A DNA stretch of 64,000 bases from Candolleomyces eurysporus (Eukaryota; Basidiomycota; Agaricomycetes; Agaricales; Psathyrellaceae): positions 62,001 to 126,000 of the forward strand of contig JANBPK010000852.1 in assembly GCA_027579435.1 (NCBI GenBank), written 5' to 3'. Positions 37,801-49,176 of the stretch are shown here, in pieces. Made by a program: the position numbers and the translations under genes. Each line of letters starts with the position of its first letter. Positions within the stretch are counted from its first letter, which is position 1. The notes below the pieces were generated by a model, which searched no databases, was not told where the DNA came from, and saw nothing but the letters and a program-made list of their open reading frames with translations.

Positions 37801-39568
37801 ACACACCTTTTGCAAGGCACAAGCTGAGGATGAGCACGCTAACATCTTGGAGGTTCTTTCTACCTTGAAGGACCCCCCTGCAAGCAGATAATGTCATGTA
37901 TAATCGTTCGTGTGAGCAGATGTCTTGAAATGCCATCATCCAGGGACGGTCTGCGATTTCGTTGGGATGAAGGTCGAATCCGGGAGGAACATAATCTCTC
38001 AGAAGAGAGTGGGTTTCCGGTATCCGAGACTGGAGGAAGATCAGAATTTGGGTCCGCAGGCCGAACAATAATGGCTGCAGGGCCTCGTGGAGATTATTCC
38101 ACCGATGGATGGGGTGGTTGGGCTTGAGCGAATCCAGCAAGGAGTCGAGAAGAGGATGGTACTGTAGAATTATATCCTCCACACCCTCCACCTTGTCGGC
38201 ATCCTTCGTCTTGTCCTTGCATTCGACGAGCCTCTTCTCGAATTGTTCGACGAATACAAGAAAGACCAGTAAATGATTGCGGAGTATTGCGTTACTTCTG
38301 TTCATGTAGTTGGTCCTTGTCAGAGTGCTGAAACGGTCGAGTAGTATTTGGGGAGATTTATTCCGGGAAAGATAGGCGATCCATTTCACGTTGAACGAAG
38401 GGAGAGCAATCTCTGCCGCAGCCTCGTCCACATGTTCTGACTTTGACGATTTGATCAACTTGGTGTACAGAATTCGGGCAAGAACTTCGTTTTCGTCTGT
38501 TGCTGGGTTGTGTTCTCTTGAAAAAAGCTTTCCAGAACGCAGTGCCACNAAAAAACTTCTTGATCCAAACGACAAAGTCCGATATTGGAGTGCTGCCAGT
38601 GAAAGGTGATGCAGGATTGATCAGGGGAAATTTAAAGATAGACACTCCGATGTGTATCACACCTCCGAGCAAGAAGAAGGGCAGAAGAAAGTAACCAAGG
38701 GTTCGATCGTCGGTGATACTCTGAAATATCAGTCCGGCTAAGAAGAGGACGTAGGCAACCTGAACAAGGAGCGGCACAACGGTGAGAATTTGCTTCACGT
38801 GCCACCGTGCTGCCCGTTCGTCCATTATGTATCGACGATAAGCGTCTAATGCTTCACTTTTGGTGGTAGCGGGGGCATATGCTGTCAACCAGCTTTTGAT
38901 CAGGACACCCATCATGGCAGCAAAAAGGGTGATTTGCAAGCTCAAAAGCCAGAGGGCGTTTATCCATTTGGCTGAAAGTGGGATTTTGATGGCCCCGGTG
39001 TCCGACGAACTCTGCAGCCGCCAGAGCCTGAGAATGTCGCGGATGTCGCTCAGGAGGTTTTGCTCCGAGTCCGTCTGAAGATCGTGCCGGACGTCAATGA
39101 TAAAAGCTGAAACGATTCCAGCGAATAATCCGACCTGTACAAGCTTTGTTAAATTATCACAAAGATGAATGATCCGTCCTTACAAAAATGAGAAGGGAAT
39201 CCAGTCCTGTCCTCCAGATTTCTACCCTCTCCCTTGCCATGCGCTCAGCGTCCTCGAGATAGAGGGTCCATATCTTCGCTCTCCTTCGGAAGGTCAAGTT
39301 GTTGGCCCCTACATTTGTGTCACTTGCTGTCTTTTCGGCCGTGTCTTCCTGGCGTCGAGCTTCTGGATTTAGGATCAGTGACCACACTGAGTCCTGGCGA
39401 ACTATTCCCTCTTCCGCTTGACGTTGGTTTTCTGCATACTGGATACTCTGAGTCGTTTGTTTGGGGAAGGTGATGCTAGACACAGTAGCTTACCTTCGTT
39501 CCTTTGGGCGACCTAGTTTGCGGAATCACGGGCGCTAACTTGAGACATTTTTTAAAGAACGATAACAT
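31888..39568 (-). CDS. Large DUF6535 membrane protein with HEAT-repeat C-terminus
   Basis: Read leftward from the ATG at 39568: MLSFFKKCLKLAPVIPQTRS, helical region WTLYLEDAERMARERVEIWR with a first membrane helix near LLIFVGL, SLQITLFAAMMGVLIKSWLT, AYAPATTKSEALDAYRRYIM, then ILTVVPLLVQVAYVLFLAGL and LGYFLLPFFLLGGVIHIGVS. This matches the agaricomycete DUF6535 module. After a soluble region (38560-37860) more than 20 short exons, about one helix pair each, encode HEAT/ARM-like repeats (for example RRTLQSLVAALLHSDRAVRI, AKRNALRLLVNIAVKADGES, GKAKQLLKQLAQNGE). The end is near EQIGRTESPIPLSQDM. An n at 38549 in a T-run adds a base. Estimated length well over 1,500 residues; function unknown. It could be two genes if a stop was missed near 37,700. 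Confidence 0.7.
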
Positions 39569-40328
39569 GGTAGACTTTAGTACTTGAACCGCGCCGTCAC
39601 CTGTCGGACCCAAAGTCTTATATGCATGCAAAATAGACGCCCAGAGGTCAGATTATTGGTCAGTTGACACCGTGCATTTGAAGATATCGTACGACTTGAC
39701 TGATCATGAGGTGAGGAGACAGGGCACTGGCACCTGGGTCCCTAACTCGAGCACAATTAAACCATATATCAGCCAATGGAGTGGTTCATACACCTCCAAC
39801 ATTCAAACGTCAAACCTAAATCAATTAGCGCTCTAGATATGAATGTCTTGCACGCGCATTGGGAGCGAACCTGTCCTCAAAACTCCGCGAACGGTGGACC
39901 GCAGTTACATGACCGCAAACCTACAATGTAAGAATCGTCACGACGGAGAATTCAGTCGAGGGAAACGTTCGTTGAGGATGCGCGTTTACATGAGATGTGA
40001 CTTGCCGAGAGGACCGCGGTGTTTCGCTGAGAGTCGAGTATGTTTCCTGGCCTATTTAATATTGACTTTGACCAAGTGGATGGTGCATATCTAGGGCAGG
40101 TATCTCGGGGGCCCTGATGTCGTTGAGACTGGAGTCAGATTGTTGAAGGCTGTTGCCGCCTCTGCCTGAACACCCTTTCTCGATCTTCAATCTGCATTTG
40201 TATACACATGCCGTTGTGGAAATTCATGCTATTACAAACATGGTTGAAAAGGAATATCGGTACCAGGTGCCAAGCACCTATGAGCCCATGTACAGTCAAA
40301 TAAAAATCAGAGAATATACGAAGGGTCA
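39569..40328 (+). other. Intergenic region DUF6535 gene to F-box gene 1
   Basis: 760 bp. The left part should be the DUF6535 promoter. About 40110-40255 is the relic of a Pre2-like 3' end. Nothing recognised in 39840-40100. Confidence 0.55.
40110..40255 (+). repeat. Direct repeat, right copy (Pre2-like 3' end relic)
   Basis: In one frame it reads DVVETGVRLLKAVAASA and stop, comparable with [19 protein letters not shown] at the Pre2 end, followed by the matching 3'UTR. The rest of Pre2 is absent, so it is a fragment. Confidence 0.65.
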
Positions 40329-42985
40329 CTACAAAGTGACAGTATACGGATTTTGATACCTGAAGCTTGGATAAGCCGCCGGATACGTCCCCATAGACAT
40401 ATCATGCTGCGGGATGCATGTATCTCCGGGAGCAAACGCCTTATAAGCCCATCGCCAACTATTGCCCTGTACGATCTGACCTTCCTCATCGATGTTCCAA
40501 AGACCGCATTCAATACACCTCACAGACCTCCAGAGTTCCTTCCCTGGAGCGTCGAAGGACACCTCCTTTTTGTAGACTGCTGGAAGACGTTTGGCCTCGA
40601 CTACTTGCCATTTGGGAATCTCATTTCGCTCAGAGGCTTGGGCCACTTCTGAGCTATGGCGGAGTACGTCGTGGGAGACCTGGTCAATCAGACAAAAAGA
40701 GGGAAAATAGACATTAGGGTTTTGGGCTTCGAAGAAGGGTATTTATCTAGCGCACGACTTACCGCGTTCCGCCAATCCATGATAAGATGTCTAGGCTTCC
40801 CAGCCGGCGTATGTGTAAGACACCTCATACATTCCACTCTTTGTCTCGCATCGTCGAGTTCTTCCCAAGTTGCAATTTTAGGATCTTTCCCGAGTATCGT
40901 GATAATCTCGCTCGCAGAAGTGGATGCAACCTGGTGATACTTGGCAGCGCCTGTTTCGTTCCAGCACGAATTAGGATCCGCGCTCTGCTCGAGCGTTGGG
41001 TTTTTATTGGGTATGTTTTTTTGACAGAGTGAAGCACGAGTGCAATGTGGCTTGGTGGTACGGAAGTATCGCTTTACACTTGTTGCATCCGAAGAGGGTG
41101 ATGGCAAGGTCTAGGGTTGCTGTATCGGCTGGCGCGGTCTCTTTGTCTTTGTCTTTGCCTTTCGCATTTGCACCCTTCTTCTTTGCTTTCCCAGAACCCT
41201 CTTGCGGAATCAGCCCAAGTAGAAAGTTGGTAGTTTTCTCCCGCCAGGATTTGAATATCTTTGGCAGTTCGTCAACATGAACCAAGAAATCAGCCAGTGT
41301 GAGTTTTGTGTCGGTGGGAGTATCGTAAATCAGCGTCCGGAAAGGCTCAGTCTTGGCAACCTCCAAGTACGACGGGGAGACACTTGCGATAGATCGGTTC
41401 TGGGAGACGTAATACTTGTATACCAAATTGAGGAGAGAGGATCGTTCTCGGAGTAGGTTCATTCGGTCGACGATCTTGGTTTCTCGTCGTTCTTTCTCGA
41501 GTTCGGCGATTAAGTCAGGTTTAATTTTTTCCCATTCTGTGATATGGGCAGTTAGAACACCTCCAGCAAATAAAAGTAGTTTTGGATCAGAATGCGAACC
41601 TCGGTCGGTGAGGGGTTTGACGCCTTTCGCATGTGGAAGCAAAAGTGATCCTCTCCAGTTTGTAAGGCCTTCTAAGACATCGTCGTACCCTGGAACACCG
41701 TGGTCAGCTTAGCTCCTTTTATCTAGGTATCAGTCAACCAACCCAAGTCTTTGAGCCTTTCTTTAATACTAAGACCGGGAAGCAGCCATTGATATTGTTA
41801 GTCGTAGAACAAACCTATGGATAGAATCACATACGCGTCAGTGCGGTTTTGTCGACGAGCTTCGACATCTTTACTCTTAAGAACAGCCTGCTGAGTCTCC
41901 CAGGAGCGGAACTCCCACAACTAGTGCACAAGAGATGAGTAGTCTGTATGTATACGACTGCCAACGCTTACTCTTTGGTACCGCACAGACAACCTTTGGC
42001 TTTCTTTCTTGACATAGTTTTCGCGATCTGTGTCATTTTGGAGGCGGCCCAATGCCTTCTTATGGCATTCGTATTCGCTTTTCAGATAGTAAAGGCTCGG
42101 AATGCCATCTGGAAATGAAGAATGCTAGGTAAGAATGCGATGACCTTAGCTCCGGAATCAACCAGCTCACTTTCGCCTCCTGTAAGTATCCGAGTGATCT
42201 GTTTAGATTCTGCAGACCATGTAGGCGAAAAGCTGAGCATCATAAACATTAGTCCATTACTCCGTCGATGAAGGTGGCAACTCACTGTCGTTCAAAGCAA
42301 GCCTTGCAGATGACAGAATAAGATTCCCATACATACATAAGCCAGCGGACAGAGCTGCAATACTGCACGCCACACTGTGAGCAAACGCGAAGGATTAGTA
42401 CATATACGATTGGAACAGGAACTCACATGGCATGTTCGGGTAAAAAGTACGTTAGCATACTGCGGTAAACTCAGATCATCTGGACAAGGAGGGGGTGCTG
42501 GGTCAAGAGAATCGAATGCCTGCCACGGCCATATGCAAAGGTCAGTTCGCATGATTCAGAGAGGGGGCAAACCGATGTCTCACAGATTTCCAAAGTGCAT
42601 ACGCTGTAGAGCGATCCAGCAACAGCGCCCGCAAGGATTTGCTCGCTTTCGCCAAGCAAAGCAAATCGGCAGGAGGCAAATATTGGAATATTTCCAGGAG
42701 GATGTCGTAAGGCATTTCGACGACGAGCTTGAGCTGACCACGCCTTCCTCTCACTTTTGCCCAGGCCGCTTTCTGTTTAGCGGCCTCTGCAGCGGACACG
42801 TTTGCATTTGCATTGGCCCCCGCAGCACCGACGTTGGACTTGGTTGCTTTCTGCTTTTTACGCGTAGGCTTGAGCGCGACGGTGCTGGTATCAGAATCCG
42901 AATCAGCAGGCTGCTGCTGAAATTTGACGCCTTTCTTTTGCAAACGAGACGAGGCCCGTCTGGTAGGCGCTGTAGAGCTAGACAT
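40329..42985 (-). CDS. F-box protein with Cys/His zinc motifs, copy 1
   Basis: Probable substrate adaptor of an SCF ubiquitin ligase. The ATG at 42985 opens MSSSTAPTRRASSRLQKKGV, a basic Ser/Ala-rich stretch, then the F-box MPYDILLEIFQYLPPADLLC, LAKASKSLRALLLDRST. After introns: FDSLDPAPPPCPDDLSLPQY, TRTCHYCSS...VICKACF (paired C-x2-C type motifs), a charged helical part, HAKGVKPLTDRG, HITEWEKIKPDLIAELEKE, DELPKIFKSWREKTTNFLLG, a Lys-rich linker, CNKCKAILPYHQATLHSC, QRVECMRCLTHTPAGKPRHL, and CIECGLWNIDEEG, ending NPYTVTL. About ten exons. Targets cannot be predicted. It is the sister of the gene starting at 46041. Confidence 0.78.
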
Positions 42986-43370
42986 TGGAGGGCGGTGGAA
43001 AGGGTTATTGCCAAGCAAGGAGTGCCTTGTCGGACCGCATTTGACTGAATTAGTGATGGCGGGCACCCGTCGCGTCGGTCGCGTCTTCCATCAGGCGCAT
43101 CAATCTATGCTCCAGGAGCCCAGGACTCTCCCTCCCTTTGCTGATGCCAAACTGGATTAACGAAACCGACTCCCTCAAATAACACTCCTTCCGGACTGCA
43201 AAGAAATGAGAGTAAGAAACAGAGGTGAAATTATTGAACCCCTTTTCTGTCGGGAGGCAGGGGAGCAATGAGTATGTTCAGTTAATTCTGTTCACTAAAA
43301 CAATCCCGCTTATAATAGCAAGTGCGAAGCGTCCATGTACAGCTAAACAAAAAATCAAAGCAGACGAAGA
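42986..43370 (-). other. Region between the two F-box genes
   Basis: 385 bp. 42990-43110 (promoter of copy 1) resembles 46050-46175 upstream of copy 2 (shared TTTGACTGAA, GATGGCGGGCA and CATCAGGCGCATCA), so the duplication included the promoter. No separate gene. Confidence 0.6.
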
Positions 43371-46041
43371 CTACAAAGTCACAGTATATGGGACACTCCT
43401 GAAGCCCGGGTGATCCGCCCGATATGTGCCCATAGACATATCATGGTTTGAGGCGCAGGTGCTTTCCCCGGGAGGTATAGCCCTCTCAGTCCATCCCCAC
43501 TGGTTGACCCGCTTGACCTCACGATTTTTCTCGTCGAGTTCCCAAAGACCGCATTGAACGCAGAGCAATGACCTCCAGGTTTCCTTCCCTGGGGCGTCGT
43601 AAACTACCTCCCTTTTGTAGGTAGCGGTAAGGCGCTTCCCCTCAACTATTTCCCACTGTTTGGTGGACCCCGAATGCTTTTGCTCGGCTTGAGCTTCTTC
43701 GGAGGTGTGGCTTAGTACTTCGTGGACGACCTTGTCGAATGAACATTAGATTGAGATGATAAGTTTTGAAGGGTAGACGACGACTTACAGCGTTCCGCCA
43801 ATCCATAATAAGGCGCTTAGGCCTCCCAGCCGGTGTGTGCCCAAGACACCTCACACATTCCAGTCGTTGTCTCGCTTCATCGAGTTCTTCCCCCGTCGCA
43901 GTCTTAGGATTCTTCCCAAGTATCGTGATAATCTCGCTAGCACAGTCGGATGCCACCTGGTGATACTCGGCAATGCCAGTCCCGTTCCAGACAGTATTGG
44001 GATCCGCGCTCTCGTCGAGAGTTGGGTTTTCGGGTGTCAATATCCTGAAAGCGAAGCATCCGTGGCGTAGGGCTTGGTGGTATGGAAGGATGGACTTGCA
44101 TAAGTTGCATTCGAAGAGCGTGGTGGCGAGGTCGAAGATTGTGGCATCCACTGGCGCTGTCTCTTTCTCTTTGCCCTTTCCTTTTCCCTTCCCTTTTGCA
44201 GCCGTCTTCTTTGCTTTACCAACACTCTTGCAAGTTTCTGATTCTTGTGAAATCAGCCCAAGTAGGAAGTTGGTCGTTGTCTCCAGCCAGGACTTGAAGA
44301 TCTTGGGTAACTCGTCGAGATGAGCCAAGAAATCGGCCTGCGTTAGCTTCTTGTCGCTGGGAGTGTCGTAAATTAGCGTCCTGAATGGCTCCGTCTTGGC
44401 AACCTCGTGGTACGACGGGAAGACACTCGCGACGGATCGGTTGTTGGAGATGTAATATTTGTATACAAGGCTCAGGAGATTCGTTCGGTCCTGGAGTATC
44501 GCCCTTCTTTTATTGACTTTGTTTTCCGTTCGCCTCTTGTCGAGTACGCCAGTTATCTCGGGTTTGATTTTTTCCCATTCTGTAATATGGACGGTTTGGA
44601 AGGTTATTGAGTTCGGTGAACAAAACAGCGCAGGGGAGAATACAAACCTCGTTCTGTGAGGGGCTTGACGCCTTTGGCATGTGGGACTAAAAGTGATCCA
44701 CCCCAGCTCGTAAGGCTTGGTAAAACATCATCGTAACCTGAAACACAATCGTCAGCTTGGCTGACATACCAAGTACGAGCCAACCAACCCAATTCCTTGA
44801 GCTTCTCTTTGATACTAGGATTGGACAAGGTCGTTAGCCAACAGATAGAATCAATGATTAGAATGACCTACGCGTCAGAGCGGTTCCCTCGTCGAGTTTC
44901 GATATCGTCCCTCTTAAGACGAGACTGCTGGGACTCCCAAGACCGAAACTCGTACAACTAGAACACAAGTAATGAGCAGAGATAATTCGTTATGGTCAGC
45001 TGATACTTACTCTGTCGAATCTTGGGGACAACTTCTTTTTCTCTTCAGCCACGTAGTCGTAGCGGCTCGCCTCACTTTTGCGGCTCAATGCCTTCCTATG
45101 GCGTTCGTATTCGCTTTTCAAGTAAAATGTGCCATCTAGAGATGGAAAATGTCAGGTAAAAGCGATGGAACTAGGTTTGGAATTGACGCGCTTACGCCTG
45201 TCTTTGCGATAGGCCCTGTACCCTTGAAGTATGGTCTGAATATTTCTGAGTTCTGCTGAGTATGGAGGTGAAAAGAACCTGAGAATAGCATTGCCTATAT
45301 TTAGTCAGACTACTTTATCGATAAGTTAGCAACTCACTGTTCGTCGAAGCAGCTCTTGCATACGACAGTATAAAACTGCCAAACATGCGTAAGCCCGCGG
45401 GTAGAGTTACAGTACTAGCTCATGCTGTGAGCAAATATGAAAGACACGGAAAGTTAAGAGAGAACCAACATGGCAAGTCCGCGTGTAAAGGAGGTTCGCA
45501 TACTGAGGTAAGGTCAAATCTTCTGGGCAGGGAGGTGGGGCTGGATCCATCGAATCAAACGCCTGCCAACAAACAGAGAAACCCATTTGCATAAGGTCAA
45601 TTTGCAGAGCCTTCGAAGCGCAGGAAGACAATTCCTCACAAATTTCCAGAGCGGAAACGCTGTAGCGCGATCCAGCAACAGAGACCGCAAGGATTTGCTT
45701 GCTTTCGTCAAGCAAAGCAGATCGGCAGGTTGCAGATATTGGAATATTTCCAGGAGGATGTCGAAAGGCATTTCGACCACTAACTTGAGTTGTCCACGCC
45801 TTCCTCTAACTTTCGCCCAGGCCGCCTTCTGTTTAGCGGTGTCTGCCGCGGACACGGCCGCACTTGCGTTGGCCCCCGTAGCATCGACGTTGGGCTTGGA
45901 TGCTTTCTGCTTCTTCCGCGCAGGCTTGGGCGCGACGGTACTGGTATCAGAATCCGACTCAGCAGGCTCCTGTTGGGAGTTGACCCCTTTCTGTTGCAAA
46001 CGAGACGAGGTTCGTCGAGTAGATGATGTAGACGTAGACAT
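43371..46041 (-). CDS. F-box protein with Cys/His zinc motifs, copy 2
   Basis: Tandem paralogue with the same order: MSTSTSSTRRTSSRLQQKGV (ATG at 46041), F-box MPFDILLEIFQYLQPADLLC, FDSMDPAPPPCPEDLTLPQY, TRTCHYCNS...VVCKSCFDEQ, RHRKALSRKSEASRYDYVAE, LLVPHAKGVKPLTERG, DELPKIFKSWLETTTNFLLG, KAKKTAAKGKGKGKGKEKE, CNLCKSILPYHQALRHGCF, QRLECVRCLGHTPAGRPKRL, CVQCGLWELDEKNREVKRVN, ending VPYTVTL. At the CHYC exon the acceptor just before TACTGT must be used; an upstream AG would hit a TAG. No frame break found, so both copies look functional. Confidence 0.78.
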
Positions 46042-46407
46042 TGGAGAATGGTGGACACTGGACAGGGTGACAACCAAGGCCTTTTAAGGACGACATGACG
46101 CGAACGCGTTTGACTGAAATTGGCAACGGGACTGATGGCGGGCATCCGTCGGTCCCACCATCAGGCGCATCAGTTTGAGTCACTATTTACTACCAGTCAC
46201 TGCTACTCTGCGAGGCCCTGCGGACGTCAAGTGAAATGAAACGGGAACAAAATTCTGACTCCCTCAAGTAACGACGTTTCTTGCAGGTTGCAAGAAAACG
46301 AGATGAACGCCGCTCGGGGGGTGTGAGAGTAATGTGCGAGGGCGGCCCGGATATGAATCAATTCCGTTCATTCAGTGAGCCGACGTTTGTTTCCTTCAGC
46401 GATCATC
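46042..46407. promoter_or_regulatory. Divergent promoter region F-box 2 / DTD
   Basis: 366 bp between two divergent ATGs. Left part duplicated from copy 1's upstream region. No TATA box or other motif stood out. Confidence 0.45.
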
Positions 46408-47331
46408 ATGCGTGCCGTTGTGCAAAGAGTGTCGTCGGCCTCTGTTAAGGGTATGAATGACAATTTCTCATCCGATTTGGAACACACTGAACGCTCTGTA
46501 CCCCTGCAGTTGATGGAGAAACTGTCTCTCAAATATCTCGAGGCCTGATGGTACTAGTCGGCATTGGAACGGGTATGACTTGGCTCTCTTTCTCCCTTAA
46601 CATGCATGGAGATCTGACACATACCCCCGTCAATTCATTGCTCTCCCTTAGATGACACTGACACGGATATGTCAGCGATTGCGAAGAAAATGTTTGCTCA
46701 CAATCCACGAGTTACATCTAGGCTAAGGCGCTAACTTGAATGTGACCTCCTTTGGTCTTGCATAGACTTTCGCTTCGTGTCTTCTCTGATCCTTCTGATC
46801 CAGAGAAAATGTGGAAAGCCAGTGTGCAAGATATTGGCGGAGACGTTCTCTGCGTGTCGCAATTTACGCTGATGGCCAACACGAGCAAAGGTAACAAGCC
46901 AGACTTCCATCGCGCAATGGTTCGCCTAGCATTTCACTGTTGCTTCACGTCAGTGCTAATCCTGTGTAAGGGATCGGATGCATCTCGTGAGATGTATTCC
47001 AGATTCTTGCAAATGCTCGGGCAATCGTACAATGCCGAAAAGATCAAAGGCAAGTCACCGTTTCCAGTATATACCAAATCTAACGATTTTCTTTAGACGG
47101 GAAGTTCGGTGCAATGATGGACGTCAGCCTGACGAACGAGGTTTGTCCCTGGGAATCATCTCACCGAAGGTAAACTGGCGCTGAATTGAATGTAATCAGG
47201 GTCCCGTCACCTTCACTTTGGACTCACGCAAGTTTGAATACGTCGACACTCCCTCGACAAGCCGTTCAAAGTCGGCCTCTCAAACGCAAACGCCTGTTCG
47301 GAAGCCTTCACCACCAAAAGAAGCGAGTTGA
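46408..47331 (+). CDS. DTD1: D-aminoacyl-tRNA deacylase (DTD1 type)
   Basis: Removes D-amino acids (and glycine) mischarged on tRNA. Exon 1 MRAVVQRVSSASVK, exon 2 VDGETVSQISRGLMVLVGIG, exon 3 TDDTDTDMSAIAKKM, then LSLRVFSDPSDPEKMWKASV, LCVSQFTLMANTSKGNKPDF, and a last exon with GAMMDVSLTNEGPVTFTLDS. SQFTL and the Gly-Pro pair of GPVT are the signature motifs that form the active site across the dimer. After the core a Ser/Thr/Pro-rich tail of about 30 residues ends KPSPPKEAS. Introns are short. It is convergent with the glucanase, 79 bp between stops. Confidence 0.93.
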
Positions 47332-47410
47332 ACAAATACAATTTATCTTTCGAAGCCTAATAATACAAAGATTTCGATTTCAGACGCTCGATAATATCTC
47401 GAACATGGAA

Positions 47411-48778
47411 TTAACAGTTGTTGAACACGTCACCATTCAATGTAATCTTCCCAAATATGCCGAAGCTCCTCTCAACATCATTGCCCTTCCAGGTCTGATC
47501 ATCAGCTTCGAAGGCGTAAACCTGCACGGACGTATCCCGGCTGGCAGCGCAGTTGAGGTTGATGAGGGCCGCTCGCTCATTCGCCACGGATGGGACGGCC
47601 CGTCCGTTGGAAGCGCCTCGCGAGGGCCAACCAGTCCTGTTAGGTTGCGAAAAAGGTCAGATTAAGTCTAAGAAAGGCGAATGGATGGGACAAGCGACTG
47701 ACTCCGTGATGATGATAGATTTGCCAGGGCACGCACTCCTCAGAGCAGGAACGATGGTTCCGAAGACGAAGTCTCCCGCTGCATTGGCTGCGACGTTCCC
47801 ATCAAAGAAAGCACTGTACAACAGCCTGATGAGCACTGGCGACAACACATAATCTGCAACTACTTACTGGGCGTTGGCGCCAACGAAGTCTCCTCTGCAA
47901 AGGTTTCCTGGGTTGTCACGGATCGCAACCCAGTGGTGAACAGTAGCAACCGGTGTGTTGATGCCGATGGAGCGCAAGTAGCCTTGAAGTCATCGCCAGC
48001 TGAGATCTAGCGCACTTCAAAGACGTAGGTCTCCCGACTCACCTCGAACATCGTCGACCTTCGCGGCCACGTTTGCAGCAGAATCAGCCGCCTGTGTGTA
48101 CGGTTATGGTCAGTAAGTTCCTCTTCTAATGTAGCTTGTAGATCACTCCCTTACCTCGTTCCCAATCGTCAGCGCTTTGTATCTTCCGGCACCCCACTTG
48201 CCATGCGCAGCGCGGAACACCTGAACTTCGTTGCTATCGTTCAGAAATATCGCCGGTCAATCACGAAGCTTCAGGTAATCCAAGTACTCTTACTTGATCT
48301 GAACCATATTCGCAGCTACGGTGCCCTGATCGGCAGAAAAACCAGCGGCTTTAGTATGGCACCATCTCGAATTCGAAGGAAAGGAAGGGAAGTTAGCGAT
48401 CTTCTTACCGAGAACCAAATTCCAGCCATAATGGTCAACCCGTTAGCAGCCGCTGCAGACGAGGCCAAATCCAAAGCATTGCAGTCAAAGCCGATAATTC
48501 GAATGGACTGGAACCCGTTTGACCTAGCATTATTGGCCAAACTGTTCCACTGTAAATGGTCGACATCAGCAAACCAGGTCCCAAACGACGGATGTGTAGC
48601 GTTACAATAACCCTGCTAAAGACGTACTCACCTCTGCTTGGGTACGGCACCGGTAGTCTCCGTTGGGTGCACTGTTCGAAGCGGCCATACCATGGAAACG
48701 ATTAGCCGCTTCGGCGATCCCCAAGAGGAGAAGGAGTGGAAAGAGGACGGTAGGCGAAATTAGTTTGAAAGAGAGCAT
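47411..48778 (-). CDS. Secreted GH17 beta-1,3-glucanase-type enzyme
   Basis: Cell-wall glucan hydrolase or transglycosidase. The ATG at 48778 starts a signal peptide (MLSFKLISPTVLFPLLLLLG, then IAEAANRF). Then WNSLANNARSNGFQSIRIIG, FDCNALDLASSAAAANGLTI, MAGIWFS, GKWGAGRYKALTIGNE (acid/base Glu), TPVATVHHWVAIRDNPGNLC, GDFVGANAHAFFDGNVAANA, ACPGKSIIITE|TGWPSRG (nucleophile Glu, codon split by an intron), SVQVYAFEADDQTWKGN, ending GKITLNGDVFNNC. About seven exons and roughly 300 residues. Two active-site Glu in TIGNE and TETGWPS fit GH17; no GPI signal at the C-terminus, so it is probably soluble in the wall or medium. Confidence 0.88.
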
Positions 48779-49176
48779 CTTGAACGATGTGCTTTACTGA
48801 ACTTGTGGCTCCCTTATCGAAATTTGGTCGAGCAATTACCGTCCATTTTATACTCCCTCAACAAGCGAACTGATCGAATGGAAGGTATGGCGACTTCTGA
48901 ACTAGGTTCGTATGGAGCGTCGGTAGGTTGTATTCACCTTCGCCCTCGGCCGTTAACGTTAACCTGCGCCCTTCTCGACCTACACATCTTTGATTCGGTC
49001 AGAATCCCGATCAACATCACGCTTGCCGGGTCCAAGATGTGAGCATGACCATGTGCAAAGCAAAGTACCCGGTCGCAAATCACAGAGATTAGATGGTATA
49101 TAAGTACATGGTTATAGATCTTCATGGTCACCAGAACACGGAATGTCATAGATTGAGAATAGATACATACTAGATA
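48779..49176 (-). other. Intergenic region, GH17 promoter and MFS1 3' end
   Basis: 398 bp, no gene. Holds the promoter of the GH17 gene (minus strand) and the 3'UTR of the transporter. Nothing special seen. Confidence 0.55.

Noticed and set aside
31888..40255. DUF6535 segment as a transposon
   Set aside because: No transposase, terminal inverted repeats or poly-A seen; the flanking direct repeats derive from Pre2, not from an element end.
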